DNA of 64,000 bases from Armigeres subalbatus (GCF_024139115.2 NC_085140.1:456616248-456680247); one strand, 5' to 3'. Counted from the stretch's first letter, positions 1 through 10,654 are shown. Notes: generated by a model from the letters alone, not told the origin. Translations and numbers: made by a program.

Positions 1-269
1 TTTAAGCACTATCGTCCAGCAACCTCCCGGGAGCTGTGTTTGATACAGTTATTTGAAAATGCACCTCGCAGCTTATTAGTCTGCAGTATGCATTGTAAAA
101 TAGTTACAGCCTTCTTTTTAAAACGTACTCCAAACCTGAACAAATGATCAACGTGCACTTTATTGAGGTTAGTTTTAAAACAATAAAAATAACGCTGTTT
201 TTGACGTACACAATGTCTCAACCATAATCGCATGGCACTTGTGTTGTATTCTTAGTCCATTTAGGCTTT
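1..269. other. No gene recognised
   Basis: AT-rich sequence at the window edge. The open frame on the minus strand here is short and shows no family motif. I see no RNA gene or repeat end. Confidence 0.6.
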
Positions 270-289
270 TTAGTCTCTTAAGTATTTCA

Positions 290-1185
290 AGTTTTTAGTC
301 TTTCTAGTCTTTCTAGTCTTTCTAGTCTTTTTAGTCTTTCTAGGCTTTTTAGTATTTTTAGTCATTTTAGTCTTTTTAGTCTTTTTAGTCTCTTTAGTCT
401 TTTTAGTCTTTTTAGTCTTTTTAGTCTTTTTAGTCTTTTTAGTCTTTTTAGTCTTTTTAGTCTTTTTAGTCTTTTTAGTCTTTTTAGTCTTTTTAGTCTT
501 TTTAGTCTTTTTAGTCTTTTTAGTCTTTTTAGTCTTTTTAGTCTTTTTAGTCTTTTTAGTCTTTTTAGTCTTTTTAGTCTTTTTAGTCTTTTTAGTCTTT
601 TTAGTCTTTTTAGTCTTTTTAGTCTTTTTAGTCTTTTTAGTCTTTTTAGTCTTTTTAGTCTTTTTAGTCTTTTTAGTCTTTTTAGTCTTTTTAGTCTTTT
701 TAGTCTTTTTAGTCTTTTTAGTCTTTTTAGTCTTTTTAGTCTTTTTAGTCTTTTTAGTCTTTTTAGTCTTTTTAGTCTTTTTAGTCTTTTTAGTCTTTTT
801 AGTCTTTTTAGTCTTTTTAGTCTTTTTAGTCTTTTTAGTCTTTTTAGTCTTTTTAGTCTTTTTAGTCTTTTTAGTCTTTTTAGTCTTTTTAGTCTTTTTA
901 GTCTTTTTAGTCTTTTTAGTCTTTTTAGTCTTTTTAGTCTTTTTACTCTTTTTAGTCTTTTTAGTCTTTTTACTCTTTTTACTCTTTTTAGTCTTTTTTA
1001 GTCTTTTAGTCTTTTTAGTCTCTTTAGTCTTTTTAGTCTTTTTAGTCTTTTTAGTCTTTTTAGTCTTTTTAGTCTTTTTAGTCTTTTTAGTCTTTTTAGT
1101 CTTTTTAGTCTTTTTAGTCTTTTTAGTCTTTTTAGTCTTTTTAGTCTTTTTAGTCTTTTTAGTCTTTTTAGTCTTTTTAGAATTC
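290..1185. repeat. 9-bp minisatellite, about 100 copies
   Basis: The unit TTTTTAGTC repeats head to tail almost without change for about 890 bp. Scattered variants (TCTTTAGTC, TTTTTACTC) lie mainly near the low-coordinate edge and around 935-1025. Because 9 is a multiple of 3, every frame stays open, so the long Lys-Lys-Thr frame on the minus strand is an artefact. Strong homogeneity in the middle suggests recent slippage or unequal exchange. The strand is strongly purine/pyrimidine skewed. Confidence 0.97.
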
Positions 1186-1244
1186 AGCCAACTACGATCA
1201 AGCCAAACTTGAGGCGTTGGGTTCAGGTGGAACATCTTATCTAA

Positions 1245-1310
1245 GACCTGTGCGCAGCGGCCGCCGCCGCCGTATGGATATTTACCACGCCGCCGAGTAT
1301 TTTTTCACAA
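1245..1310. repeat. AGACCTGTGCGC / CCG-rich motif block
   Basis: A GC-rich island begins with AAGACCTGTGCGC and continues with several CCG triplets in an AT-rich background. The same leading word followed by CCG runs recurs near 51,764, and on the other strand near 57,054. It abuts the truncated 3' end of the RTE-like remnant beside it. It may be the end of a dispersed element, but its family is unknown to me. Confidence 0.5.
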
Positions 1311-1319
1311 TGCCGATGG

Positions 1320-3228
1320 TTATTAAAGGCAATAGTCCGATGATTTTCTCAGGAACTCCCTTGCGTCTCAGGGCGCCCCACATATTCTCGTGATTGAGAC
1401 GGTCGAAAGCTTTTTCGTAGTCAATGAATACCAAGTAAAGGGACTCTTGGAATTCGTTGACCTGCTCCAGAATGATGCGGAGCGTGACAATATGGTTCAC
1501 ACAGGATCTTCCGGCACGGAATCCGGCTTGCTGCCGCCGGAGAGTCGCATCGATCTTCTCCTGAATCCGGGCTAGGATAATTTTGCACAGAACTTTGAGA
1601 ACGGTACACAGCAACATAATGCCTCGCCAGTTATCGCATACAGTCAGGTCACCCTTTTTGGGCACCTTCACTAAGATACCTTGCATCCAGTCGACCGGGA
1701 AAGTTGTGGTGTCCCAGATATTACGAAATAAACGATGCAGTAGTTGAGCGGATGTCATGGGGTCAGCTTTGAGCATCTCGGCTGATATGCGATCGAGCCC
1801 TGGGGCTTTATTCGATTTCATGCTTTGGATGGCTGTTTGAATCTCTAGCAGTGAAGGAGCTTCGGTATTGACGTGTGTTATACGTCGTATCCTAGGCAGA
1901 TCATGCCGAGGTGGTGATGTGGCTGGCACTTGAAAAAATTGTTCGAAGTGCTCGAACCAGCGTTTCAGCTGGTCAGTTGGGTCGGTCAATAACTGATCAT
2001 TCGCGTCTTTCACAGGCATCGTTGCTTTCATCTTCGTCCCGCTTAAGCGTCGTGAGATATCGTAGAGGAGGCGAATGTCCCCGGTTGCGGCGGCTCTCTC
2101 TCCTTCGTCGGCCAGAGAGTCTGCCCACGCTCGCTTGTCCCGTCGACATGAGCGTTTTACTTCCTTTTCAAGAGCCGCGTATCGTTGACGGGCTAAGACT
2201 TTGGCTCCTCTGGTTTTCGATCGCTCTATCGCGGCTTTGGTTTCTCTTCGCTCCTCTATCTTCCTCCAGGTCTCATTGTTTTCTCTGGGTGCGTAGTTCC
2301 CCAGATTGTTCTCGCTCGTGGCGATGAAGGCATTCTTGATGGCGGTCCATTGGTCTTCCACGCTGCCACCTTCCGGAATATCTGCAGCACGCGTCTGCAG
2401 TTCTTCAACGAAGGACCGTTTCACCGTGGCATCTTTCAGTCGGCGTGTGTTGAATCGTCGTCCAGCTCTTTCCTCCTGCCGACGAATCCGCGCAATGCGC
2501 AGGCGTATTTCGCCGATAAGGAGGTGATGACCAGACGCGATATCGGCACTACGTTTATTCCGTACATCAAGAAGGCTCCGTTTCCATTTACGGCTGATGC
2601 AGATGTGGTCGATTTGATTTTCTGTAAAGGCGTCACGGGAGACTCACGTGACCTTGTGAACTGGTCGATGAGGGAAGAGCGATCCCCCGATCACCATGTC
2701 GTTATTACCACAAAATTCTGCGAACAGCTTTCCGTTTTCGCTCATTTCTCCGAGACCATGGCGTCCCATAATGCGCTCATGGTTCGAGTTGTCGGATCCG
2801 ATCTTCGCATTGAAGTCGCCCAAACAGATCTTGATATCACCCTTCGGAATTGTATCTACGACGGCATTGAGTTGACTGTAGAAGTTCTCTTCATCTTGCA
2901 GATCGGCAGCATCGGTTATCGCATAACATTGGATTATAGTAAGGTTCCGGACCCGTGTTCTAAATCTGGCAACGATTATCCTTTCACTTATAGGTGCCCA
3001 CTTCATAAGCGCAGAGTGTGCCTGAGCGCTTAGTAAGAAGCCAACTCCGCGATGCCGGGGAGCGTGTTCACCTCGTAAACCAGAGTATAGCAGAACTTGT
3101 TCCGACGGCATTCTGTGTTCTTCAAAGTTTGGTCAACGGACTTCACTCAGTCCCAGGATCTCAAGCTTCATGCGGCGTGCCTCATTGGCAAGTTGTGCCA
3201 ATTTACCCTGCTGGGCTACACAGATAAA
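1320..3228 (-). pseudogene. RTE-like non-LTR retrotransposon ORF, truncated and dead
   Basis: On the minus strand this reads as the single ORF of an RTE-type retrotransposon: an APE-like endonuclease followed by reverse transcriptase (RT). The endonuclease half (about 3228-2440) shows the GDFNAKIG motif, a P-H-R motif and ENQIDHI followed by SGHHLL in place of the usual SDH. The RT half (2424-1330) shows SNKAPGLDRISAEML, WRGIMLLCTVLKVL, QAGFRAGRSC and the domain-A motif VFIDYEKAFDRL. Translation is continuous except for two in-frame TGA codons, at about 2644 and 3153, each where the family usually has Trp. The sequence stops just after RT domain A, so the F/YADD box and C-terminus are gone, and the endonuclease N-terminus is missing too. 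It is therefore non-functional. Clade assignment rests on motif memory; another endonuclease-bearing LINE clade is possible. Confidence 0.85.
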
Positions 3229-3560
3229 AATATGTTGTGATTTTAAATGATTTTAATGCACATATTTGGAGCATGTATATAAACGTAAAATTCAATCGAT
3301 TTTGCTGTTCTTCCAAATCTAAATAAACTTAAACTGTGCTAGCTTGTAAAATTCAGTCAAAATTAATTGAATATCGAATGTTAATTCGTTTGATGGGATC
3401 ATCTGCAATTTTACACGTCGTTGAATTTTCAAAACTATTTGCTGTGTAGGGTTAAAATGTTCCATGTTCCTATTCGTGTCCGTTGTTTCGCGCTAAGAGT
3501 CGTCGCCGTAAAATCAGTCCGTATTCTTTCATTATCGGATTCTCGAACAAATTGATGTTT
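3229..3560. other. AT-rich spacer, nothing recognised
   Basis: AT-rich sequence between retrotransposon fragments. No open frame, tRNA-like box or inverted repeat stands out. Confidence 0.5.
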
Positions 3561-3564
3561 CGGG

Positions 3565-3895
3565 AGCAGTAGGTTGTTGGCCCAAGGTTCCCTATCCACC
3601 GGGATGGGGCTGCCATCTTAGGTATAGCTTCCGGGGAATAGCATTTCATACTGGATGCCAGAACAGACGTTGTTGGAGCCGCACCTCATTGGTGGACAGA
3701 CGCTCGATCAGTCGGGTCAAATTTGTTTAAAGTCCCACCCAACACCAGGACTAGGCTAGTGCGCTTTGAGCGGCACACGGTCGCTTTGATAGGGCCTGCT
3801 TGGGGACACATGCAGCTTTTTATAGAAGTTCAACATTCGAATGTCGAACTGTCGAACCTCCACCACATCCTAGGCAGACCCCACAGGGCGCACCC
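3565..3895 (-). mobile_element. RTE-like 5' leader fragment
   Basis: On the minus strand, about 3885-3715 matches the leader of the RTE-like element at 29,220-29,370. Shared words include CCTAGGATGTGGTGG, TATAAAAAGCTGCATGT, GCGACCGTGTGCCGC and CCTGGTGTT. The stretch back to about 3565 is probably more of the same leader, from memory only. No coding part of that copy follows, so it is a broken fragment. Confidence 0.7.
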
Positions 3896-4094
3896 TCTCA
3901 CGCTAGCTGATGTCAGAAGGACAACAGGGCCCAGGCTGCACTACCAGCTAAGTACGCAATCCTTAGCTGGCGGTCAATTGTCATTGGAAGACCCATGGAA
4001 GCGTGAGTATTGGAACTTGGGAGGTCCAGAGCTATATTAGGCGCCCCTTCCCGGATGTCAACTCACCATTTCGCAGCCCGGAGTACTCAGGCGG

Positions 4095-4850
4095 TGGCGA
4101 ATTCTGGATTTAAGTGGACATGGACAAATGGCCGGACTAAAACTTAGGTTGACCACATTCTGACTCACGTCAGATCCAGATTATTTTTGAAGCGGCTTCA
4201 GTGTACAACACCAAACGTAATATCCACTGACCATAAGATTTTGCTTTGCAGCATTGTGGCGAATCGCTCAGCTATGCACACTCAACCAAATCAAAGCCGG
4301 AGGTTTAATCAGCGAAGTGCTACAGTTGATCCTTCGCCCCTCAAACATGATGTTGTGAAGCAAAACTTTAGAAAAGAATTAGGCAAAGGTCGACTTTCAG
4401 TAGATTCACCAGCTTCTATAAACGATCAGTGGAAAGGGCTGCGACAAAAACTTAAAATCCCATGCACTTCTTGGTTAATCGGGAATGTAGGAGAGCTCTC
4501 GCTAAGGTTAAAAAGTATTCGTTTTGGGTGAGCAGAGATCGATGGACCCTAAATGGCGCTACAGATTGATGGAAGCAAAGCAGGAATTACGGAGGGCACA
4601 ACGCGAATACGAGGAGAAGCAAGTGGAAGAATTCTTCAAAGACTTACAGAAGTATCCAGCTGGGGAGCGGATAAACCGAACATTCCGGTACCTGAAAAGA
4701 TATAAGAAGAGCAAAACTAACTCCAAGCGTAGGAGAGGGATTGGCTTGAGAGGACTTTGGCCCACACCTTTACTGAAGCACATCGGGTTTGTTTGTAGCT
4801 GTGATCCACTATCTCAATTCGTTCCAGGTCGAATCTATGATTGTTTCCAT
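4095..4850 (+). pseudogene. Degenerate LINE endonuclease-to-RT linker fragment
   Basis: The plus strand encodes a broken stretch resembling the end of an APE-type endonuclease. WTWTNGRTKT lies just before VDHILTH, and STDHKILL follows about 25 codons later; these match the NQIDHIL and SDHxLL signatures of LINE endonucleases. Two open pieces continue downstream (4187-4531 and 4524-4853). They contain a basic, charged region typical of the linker before the reverse transcriptase, with WRYRLMEAKQELRRAQREYE as the clearest part. An in-frame stop lies just before VDHIL and a frame change occurs at about 4525. No RT motif is reached. It differs from the other RTE copies here, so the clade is open. 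Confidence 0.6.
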
Positions 4851-4964
4851 TAGCTAAAAAATGAAAATTGCTAACAGTGCTTCCTAAGTCATGTACGGAC
4901 AATAAGACAAACAGACGGTTCAAGTTAGACTAAACATACGACGACAAACAACAGAAATATTTTT

Positions 4965-5003
4965 CCCTTGAAAAAGACACAATTCCCGTGTCGAAACGTC
5001 GGG
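4965..5003 (+). ncRNA. Relict hammerhead-like ribozyme core
   Basis: CCC is followed by a degraded core (TTGAAAAA where CTGANGA would be expected). Then come a 5-bp stem GACAC/GTGTC with a 7-nt loop, the invariant GAAA, CGTC, and GGG that can pair with the opening CCC. This is the layout of a minimal hammerhead (stem I, core, stem II, GAAA, short stem III, cleavage site). The core box is mutated, so activity is not expected. It sits downstream of the LINE fragment at 4095-4850. Confidence 0.35.
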
Positions 5004-5055
5004 TAAATAATAAACTCGTTGTAAAAATTGTAAGACTGAGTAGCCGTTCAATAAA

Positions 5056-5215
5056 TAGAATTTAATAGAACTGTACTGTGATTACATCAGTGAAACCTAT
5101 TTCAGAAAATATCATGTTGTGTATACCCCGGCAGTTTTCCGTTTTGCGCGACTCTCCCTAAATAATAAAAATCATCTGATACTAGAAACAGAGGGAAATT
5201 AGAATGTACTCATTC
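5056..5215 (+). repeat. Local duplicated segment, copy 1
   Basis: Words such as ATATCATGTTGTGTATACC, GGCAGTT and GAAACAGAGGGAAATTA recur in the same order at 6246-6615, with divergence. The preceding stretch (TTTAATAGAACTGTACTG) also has a counterpart there. The second copy carries a MITE at 6291-6544, so this copy is close to the empty site. The sequence from about 5216 to 5800 has no recognised feature beyond weak similarity near 5700-5790 to 6170-6240. Confidence 0.55.
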
Positions 5216-5801
5216 GCTTCACTGTTATTCTAAATAATGTCTAGAACTGGGATTGAATCCTAAAGAGAATGAACAAGTCTCTCACTTATCGTCTCTGATA
5301 TACATATACGATATGTAGCATACCACGAGAGACTTTTTTCGCCAGCTGTCATGATAGAGAACTGATTCGGGAGGCTATACCCCATGATAAATTTCTTTTA
5401 GAAAGCTCCAAATGCGGGGATAACTGGCTCTGATGATGCATTTCAACTTGTTCTACACAGCTGTGCAGTAACCAACACGAAATGAGCGAAAACAAAGCGA
5501 GAATCACCATTTTTCTGTGGGGGCTGCATATCCAATTCTGTTTTTTTCGCACTTGTGTTCAAGTTCGATAAATTTGTTATCATGGCTTGTTATGATTCTG
5601 AACAGTTTTTGCCTCTCTTTTATCGTTGTTCGTTATCTATTGAGAGCTATTTCTGCAAACCCTGGTCTAGAATGCTAATATAGAATGTATTTTTCGTGAA
5701 GCCTTCGTCAGATGTCCATTTTGCCCAATTTCTCCCACATAACTAGATGTTACATCCGGTTCACGAAAAAGGTGATTTTAGCTGCGCAGTATATTCAAAA
5801 A

Positions 5802-6132
5802 CCAGATTAATCCACCTAGCGGTGACGATGCCTTTCTCGATTCAATCGTTTGGTTTCATCTTGGTATGATACACATAATAATTGCCTACATTACGGCTCT
5901 TGCGAACGCTGTATAGCGAATCAACCAACCAAACTTATATGGTTCAACACACCATTTTCTTCATAACTTTTGAACGCTTGATCGATCGTGATTGAATTCA
6001 ATAGTGATCAACTAGGGTTTATTCCAAGTCGAATGCAACTTGTAGCGAGAAAATCGGTTTAGAATTACTATATGAAAAAGTGGCTCATGTTTTTCGGTTT
6101 TCTACAACTTTGTTGTACGAGAAAGGCAAAAA
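5802..6132 (+). repeat. Dispersed repeat family A, copy 1
   Basis: It begins CCAGATTAATCCACCTAGCG and ends TTGTACGAGAAAGGCAAAAA. Near its ends lie GCCTTTCTCG and the complementary CGAGAAAGGC, so the family has subterminal inverted repeats. Internal words (GTCGAATGCAACTTGT, AAATCGGTT) are shared with copies near 12.9, 16.8, 19.4, 57.4 and 62.2 kb. It is non-coding and probably a non-autonomous DNA element. Confidence 0.75.
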
Positions 6133-6245
6133 GGTCATTAAATCCAATGAAGAGGAACTAATGATGTGCATTCCTCGTCAGTAGTCCGTTTTTCCCGATT
6201 TTGCTCACCTAAGATGAAACATATTCAAATTTGGCGAAAATAAAT

Positions 6246-6615
6246 TCAATAGAACCGTACTAGGTACTGCGATCATATCAGAAGAATTTAATATGGTCGG
6301 GGTTCAGCCAAACCGCACCAAGCGGCTTTTTGACTAACTTATGATGTTTTGTTCGTGGAAGGAAAACGGAAATCATTTCATATCAATTCTTTCGTACATT
6401 TGTTGAAGGATATCCTCAGTTATGGGGATGAGGGATACCCGATGCGATTTGTAATCAATTAAATTTGATAAACGAAAGCTTGGGCAGAAAAATGGGAATT
6501 TTTGGTTGGCGCTTGGTGCGGTTTGGCTGAACCCCGGCCATATATGGAATATCATGTTGTGTATACCTGGCAGTTCATAGATAATAAATAGAAACAGAAG
6601 GAAATTATAGGGTTA
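6246..6615 (+). repeat. Local duplicated segment, copy 2 (interrupted)
   Basis: This is the diverged counterpart of 5056-5215. It is split by the inverted-repeat element at 6291-6544. Outside that element the order of shared words is the same as in copy 1. Confidence 0.5.
6291..6544. mobile_element. MITE with about 34-bp terminal inverted repeats
   Basis: The left end ATATGGTCGGGGTTCAGCC and the right end, read on the other strand, ATATGGCCGGGGTTCAGCC continue to match through AAACCGCACCAAGCG. The 254-bp length and lack of coding capacity fit a MITE. The diverged uninterrupted copy at 5056-5215 supports a discrete insertion here. Superfamily unknown. Confidence 0.85.
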
Positions 6616-6844
6616 CGGATGGTATTCCCGGCAAGTTCCAATCCTCTGCTAAAGCTCAAAGACCAAAGATAGAAATATTGTTTTGCTAAAACTCCTCCGG
6701 ATACGGTCACTCAATAATTACGATGCAATAATGTCGAAGCACAATAGACTGCCGATATCTTATTATCTTGTTTTCGAAATAGACATCAATTAGCAATGCG
6801 GATAAGAAATGGAAATAAGAAGGTCCTAATCTCAAGTCATAGTT

Positions 6845-7760
6845 CTTCGAGCACAGCGGACATGCATGTGTAACGGTTTTCTACTACAGCGTTCACAACC
6901 TTTCCGTCGACCATAGCATACAGACCGGACACGTTAGCTCGTAGCTTGACATCAGCAGTTTGTACTACTGCAGTATCCTGATTTAGTTGGTCAATTTCTT
7001 GGAAAAATCTACAAACATCTTCTTAGAAAGAATGTCTGATTCTTTCGTCCAGTTCATAAAACGAACGCGGCATAGTGTATCCGACTTTGGACTTGGCTTT
7101 TTCCAGAGCAGTTAACTATTGTTGGTTTCAAGCAGAAAAGACATGAAATGTTCGGAAAGTAGTGAATCATCTTTCCCTAGTAACCCCGCCTGATCATAAT
7201 GCGTGAACCCGGTGGCAGAATCCACTCCAGCTGTCTAGGTACTCATCATTTTCTTTATTAAGGTTTTCAAGATAAGATGCTACGGGCACCAGCTCAATGA
7301 GGCGAGAGACATCTTTTGTAACTAACTCACATACAGTTACCTCAGTAGACAAGTATCCCTTTCCATATTTAGGTGGAGAAAAGTTAGGAATGATCTGATC
7401 CCGATGCTTCATAATTTTAGCCCAAGGCTCCAACAGCTGTACTTCAAGCGGTTCTTTCACAAACTTTGCTATTCCTTCATATTTTCGTTTGCTTAGCCCT
7501 AAGCGAATCTTAAGCATGAGCGATCTCTCAGCTGAGTTACCATTTTCGCGGAATGCTTGAATTTATCCAGAAAATTGATTGATTCTACTGCCCACACTTC
7601 TTTCTCTTGTCTCAGCAATTTTAGCAATTGTGCTGAAGCATTATTTCCTATTTCAAAAGATCTTTGTTTTGCCATAAGCCGGCAGTGCCTTTCTTTAGTT
7701 CGCTTAGATAGAGTGTCAAATGGTTTGAGCTTTGGTCCTCGCCGCTTTGCGTAACTTACT
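6845..7760 (-). pseudogene. Decayed transposase-like gene
   Basis: Minus-strand coding remains run from about 7750 down to 6845. The longest open piece (7517-7194, 107 codons) begins LKIRLGLSKRKYEGIAKFVK. Upstream, in pieces, is KRRGPKLKPFDTLSKRTKER. Downstream are SDTLCRVRFMNWTKES and ANVSGLYAMVDGKVVNAVV, then in another frame THACPLCSKNYD, a CxxC zinc-ligand pair. That order (basic F-D-L-S-x-R motif, conserved middle, MxDGKVxNA, then CPxC) resembles an insect and cnidarian transposase-like family I remember but cannot name securely; a Transib/RAG1-related origin is possible. Several stops and at least one frameshift make it dead. No terminal repeats were found. Confidence 0.55.
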
Positions 7761-7764
7761 TTCG

Positions 7765-8290
7765 GAGTTGTTTTAACATTATCGTCGTTTTTTGTTTGCA
7801 GATTGGTGTTGGTTGTTTTAAACTAGTATAAAGATTTATTTGAAGAAATATAATACTGTTTTTTTTTTGGAAACAATGATTTCAGAATTTTGAATTGATT
7901 ACACAAGCTGTATTTGAATATTTCTAAAAGTTGATGGACCTTTAATTATCGATCAAAGTTTGGAAAAGTGCATTGTTTTGTAAGTTTAATAGACTTATGT
8001 ATATGACGCTACAATAAAAATTTACTTGATTTCATCGATTTGCAATTTTTGGGCATTTCAATTTCGTGGTTCGATTGTGGGTTTTTTTGAGAACTCAGCT
8101 AAACATAAAGAAGCATGAATGATAAACGCCCAGATTTAAAAAAAGGAAAATTTTGATGGCAAGCGTCATTGAACATCAAACTATATTTGAATTACTGTAT
8201 AAATGCGCATTGGAACTCAAAACTTGGAACTTGAAAAATAAAAAAAAAGCTTTCGTTTTGTATTTCTTGCAAAAAACATTATTTGTCCTT
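7765..8290. other. AT-rich spacer, nothing recognised
   Basis: AT-rich sequence with a T run near 7861 and A runs near 8235. No coding or repeat signature seen. Confidence 0.5.
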
Positions 8291-8291
8291 A

Positions 8292-8683
8292 GTAGGGTAT
8301 CCAATCATGGTTTGAACTAGTGAAAAGCGTATCATGGTTTGAACCATTTTGAAATCAGTAGAAATTACCATTTCATTGGCAGGAAATGAACCTAAAACAG
8401 TATGCATGGAATATTTAAGTATACTGGAAGTGATAGAGTTTATTTAAACATTCGTACATATTGTTTAAGTAATAAAAAAAAGCGATTTAAAAACGTCCTG
8501 AATTTGCGCCAAATCCCCCCTACCAGTGGCATAATTTCAAAAAGCTCGTAAAGGACGCATTTTATGACACAGGAGTGAGATCAATATATCAAAAGAACGT
8601 CCCTTTAATGAAATAAATCAACTTCATTTTGACGGCTCATCTGAAACCCGCCATTTGGTTCAAACCATGATTGGATACCCTAC
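8292..8683. mobile_element. MITE with 26-bp perfect terminal inverted repeats
   Basis: The left end GTAGGGTATCCAATCATGG, continuing TTTGAAC, is the exact reverse complement of the right end at 8658-8683. An extra internal copy of TATCATGGTTTGAACCA lies at 8330-8346. If the element is read as starting GGGTATCC, it is flanked by TA on both sides, as for Tc1/mariner-type insertions. It is about 390 bp and non-coding. Confidence 0.92.
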
Positions 8684-8689
8684 ACAGCA

Positions 8690-9545
8690 AATAAATTTGA
8701 CTTTTACTGGTAATGTAATCAATAAAACTAATGTAAATACAGATCATGTAATCGTTTTTTCAATGTAATTATGCGTTGAAAATCATGCACATAAACGGAG
8801 CATGAATCAAACCGTATAGATACATCACCTTACCATTATAACTACACTCTATTGAAAACAATACTTTATCTACCCTAAAAATTAATTTATAAACCATTAA
8901 GTTTACATGAAATTATGTGAACCGAAACAAAAGGTGGTCACGCTTGCGACGATCTCGGTAGAATGTAAACAAACCAACAGTTCCATCAAGGCAGCTGCAA
9001 CTGCAGCGGGAAACCATCGTTTTCGACCACCGTCATACTAAAGCGAAGATTTTCCATTGCGACTACAAAGCAACATCCATGATGCTGCATTTCATTGGTG
9101 TACTTTATCAGGCGTTTTCTTAAATCGATGGAAAACTTCAACTTCTTGCACTTCATCCATCAGATATTTTCCCTTGACGATGCGCTTACTCAGATCATGT
9201 AAATTTACATTACCTAGCCAGAACCCGATCACGACGGGTTCGGTACTGTATGTTAGAATCGCCATAACTTAGAACATGTTACTCTTTGAGCAACATTGGT
9301 TTCAAGAAGTGAAAACGGTAGAGTGGTATCAGAACGGACTATCACTCTGCGGGCCTGAGTTCGATTCTCATGTTGACCTTTTTTTATTTATACAGCATAA
9401 AATAGATTATGTAAATTTAAAACAACACATAAATTGGAAATGACAAGTGATGTAAAAATAAAATGAAATGTAAATTTCTATCGTTTATCATGCTCCAATT
9501 ATGTGCATGCTATTTGATGTAAATGTACATGATTTGTTCGTCTAT
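8690..9545. mobile_element. Imperfect inverted-repeat element with tRNA-like core
   Basis: Words near the left side (ATCATGCACATAAACGGAGC at 8790-8809) and their reverse complement near the right side (9487-9520) indicate a diverged inverted repeat. The ends are not precisely definable. A tRNA-like block lies inside at 9311-9386. Non-coding. Confidence 0.45.
9311..9386 (+). repeat. tRNA-like sequence with Pol III terminator
   Basis: GGTAGAGTGGTATCAGAACG resembles an A box, and GAGTTCGATTCTC fits a B box and T-arm with a 4-bp stem. A run of T follows within 20 bp. The anticodon and acceptor stems do not pair well, so this is more likely a tRNA pseudogene or SINE head than a working tRNA. Confidence 0.5.
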
Positions 9546-10060
9546 CTGGTTTGAAATTGAGCACAAAACATCATGTACTATAGCAAACGAATGAAGCTTG
9601 TCAAAATAAAGATGAATGCATACAGGTGCTCCAATCTGTCAAATTCACGATTCAGCCAACTTGGATTTTTGTATGGGGCAGCCAGCGAGTTTGTTTACGT
9701 TTTGCACTGAAAATAAGTTTTCACCTCCGCCTTCTTCTCTTCCATCTTTTGATAAAGTGATTGCACATTGATGTAAGAACCTTGGTCAAAATGACAGCAT
9801 CTGTTATCTGTCAAAAGATACATAGAGGTTCCCATAACCGAACGGTGCCCACAACCCAAACTCTTCTCCTACAAACTGCAATAGAATCCAATCCAATTCA
9901 CTGATATGTGCCAAACTTTTAAAAAAATCACACATGAAATCTGTTGATTGCTCACCTCAAATGGTGAGTCCAATCAATCTCCATACTTGTTGAAGAACTT
10001 CAACTTACTATGCATATTGGCCCAACGACGACAAATTGTTTAAGCCATTTTTAACTTCCC
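9546..10060. other. Spacer, nothing recognised
   Basis: No confident open frame, inverted repeat or RNA motif. The last part may be decayed sequence upstream of the Penelope-like fragment that follows. Confidence 0.4.
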
Positions 10061-10063
10061 TAT

Positions 10064-10096
10064 CAGACCCGCCGCAAAATTAAGGTTCGTTTAAGG
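10064..10096 (+). pseudogene. Penelope-like GIY-YIG fragment, left of hAT insertion
   Basis: The plus strand reads YQTRRKIKVRL immediately before the hAT element. This matches the middle of GIY-YIG endonuclease domains of Penelope-like elements. The same domain resumes after the hAT element, at EHKSVVETL (about 11,990). The frame is closed by a TAA a few codons upstream, so the earlier part is lost or mutated. Confidence 0.5.
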
Positions 10097-10272
10097 CAGC
10101 GGTTCTCAACCTGGGGTACATGTACCCCTGGGGGTACCTTCGCTGGTCCTAGGGGGTACCTCAGACAAAAATGCGTAATGGCGGACGTATTACAATTACA
10201 ATCGAAACTTATTGATAAAGTTTTGGCAAATGTGTATTTTTCATTTCAAAACTTTGTCTTGTCTTTTTTAGA

Positions 10273-10640
10273 CTAAGGCAGGAGTGGTCTGTGCATAAAA
10301 GTGCTCTCCATTCAGTACAGTCCATGGCTGCATGTCGCCAACCACGCAGTCTGCGGAGGTTCCGCAAATCGTCTTTCACCTGATCGATCCACCTTGCTCG
10401 CTGCGCACCTTGGCTTCTTGTTCCCGTAGGATCGTTGGACTACTCGTCATTCTGGCTACGTGCTCGGTCTACCGCAGTCTTCCGATATTCGAGGGGTGAT
10501 CGATGGATGGTTCTCCCAACAGCTGATGCAACTTGTGGTTCATTCGCTTTCTCCACCATCTGCACCCCACCTAATGAACGTTTTGTAGATAGTCAGTTTG
10601 GTACGCCGGCGAAGTCTATACGATCGGAGCGCTTTGCTTC
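10273..10640 (-). mobile_element. RTE-like 3' end fragment inside the hAT element
   Basis: On the minus strand the sequence matches 31,690-32,145 of the RTE-like element, with an internal deletion. Examples are the region of TACCAAACTGACTATCTAC, the stretch around CAGCTGTTGGGAGAACCATC, and GATCGATCAGGTG. It ends at the family's usual 3' terminus, GGCCACTCC...AGTCT, beside a T run. Confidence 0.85.
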
Positions 10641-10654
10641 CCGGAAACATTCAC

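Noticed and set aside
290..1185. CRISPR array or bacterial features
   Set aside because: Direct repeats have no unique spacers, and the window is clearly insect chromosomal DNA.
270..1235. 321-codon Lys-Lys-Thr frame on the minus strand
   Set aside because: It is only the translation of the 9-bp minisatellite; 9 is a multiple of 3, so no stop can arise.
5425..5445. Another hammerhead core (CTGATGA at about 5431)
   Set aside because: No GAAA with a closing stem follows within a sensible distance.
9311..9386. A functional tRNA gene
   Set aside because: B box and terminator are good, but acceptor and anticodon stems do not pair, and it lies inside a repeat.
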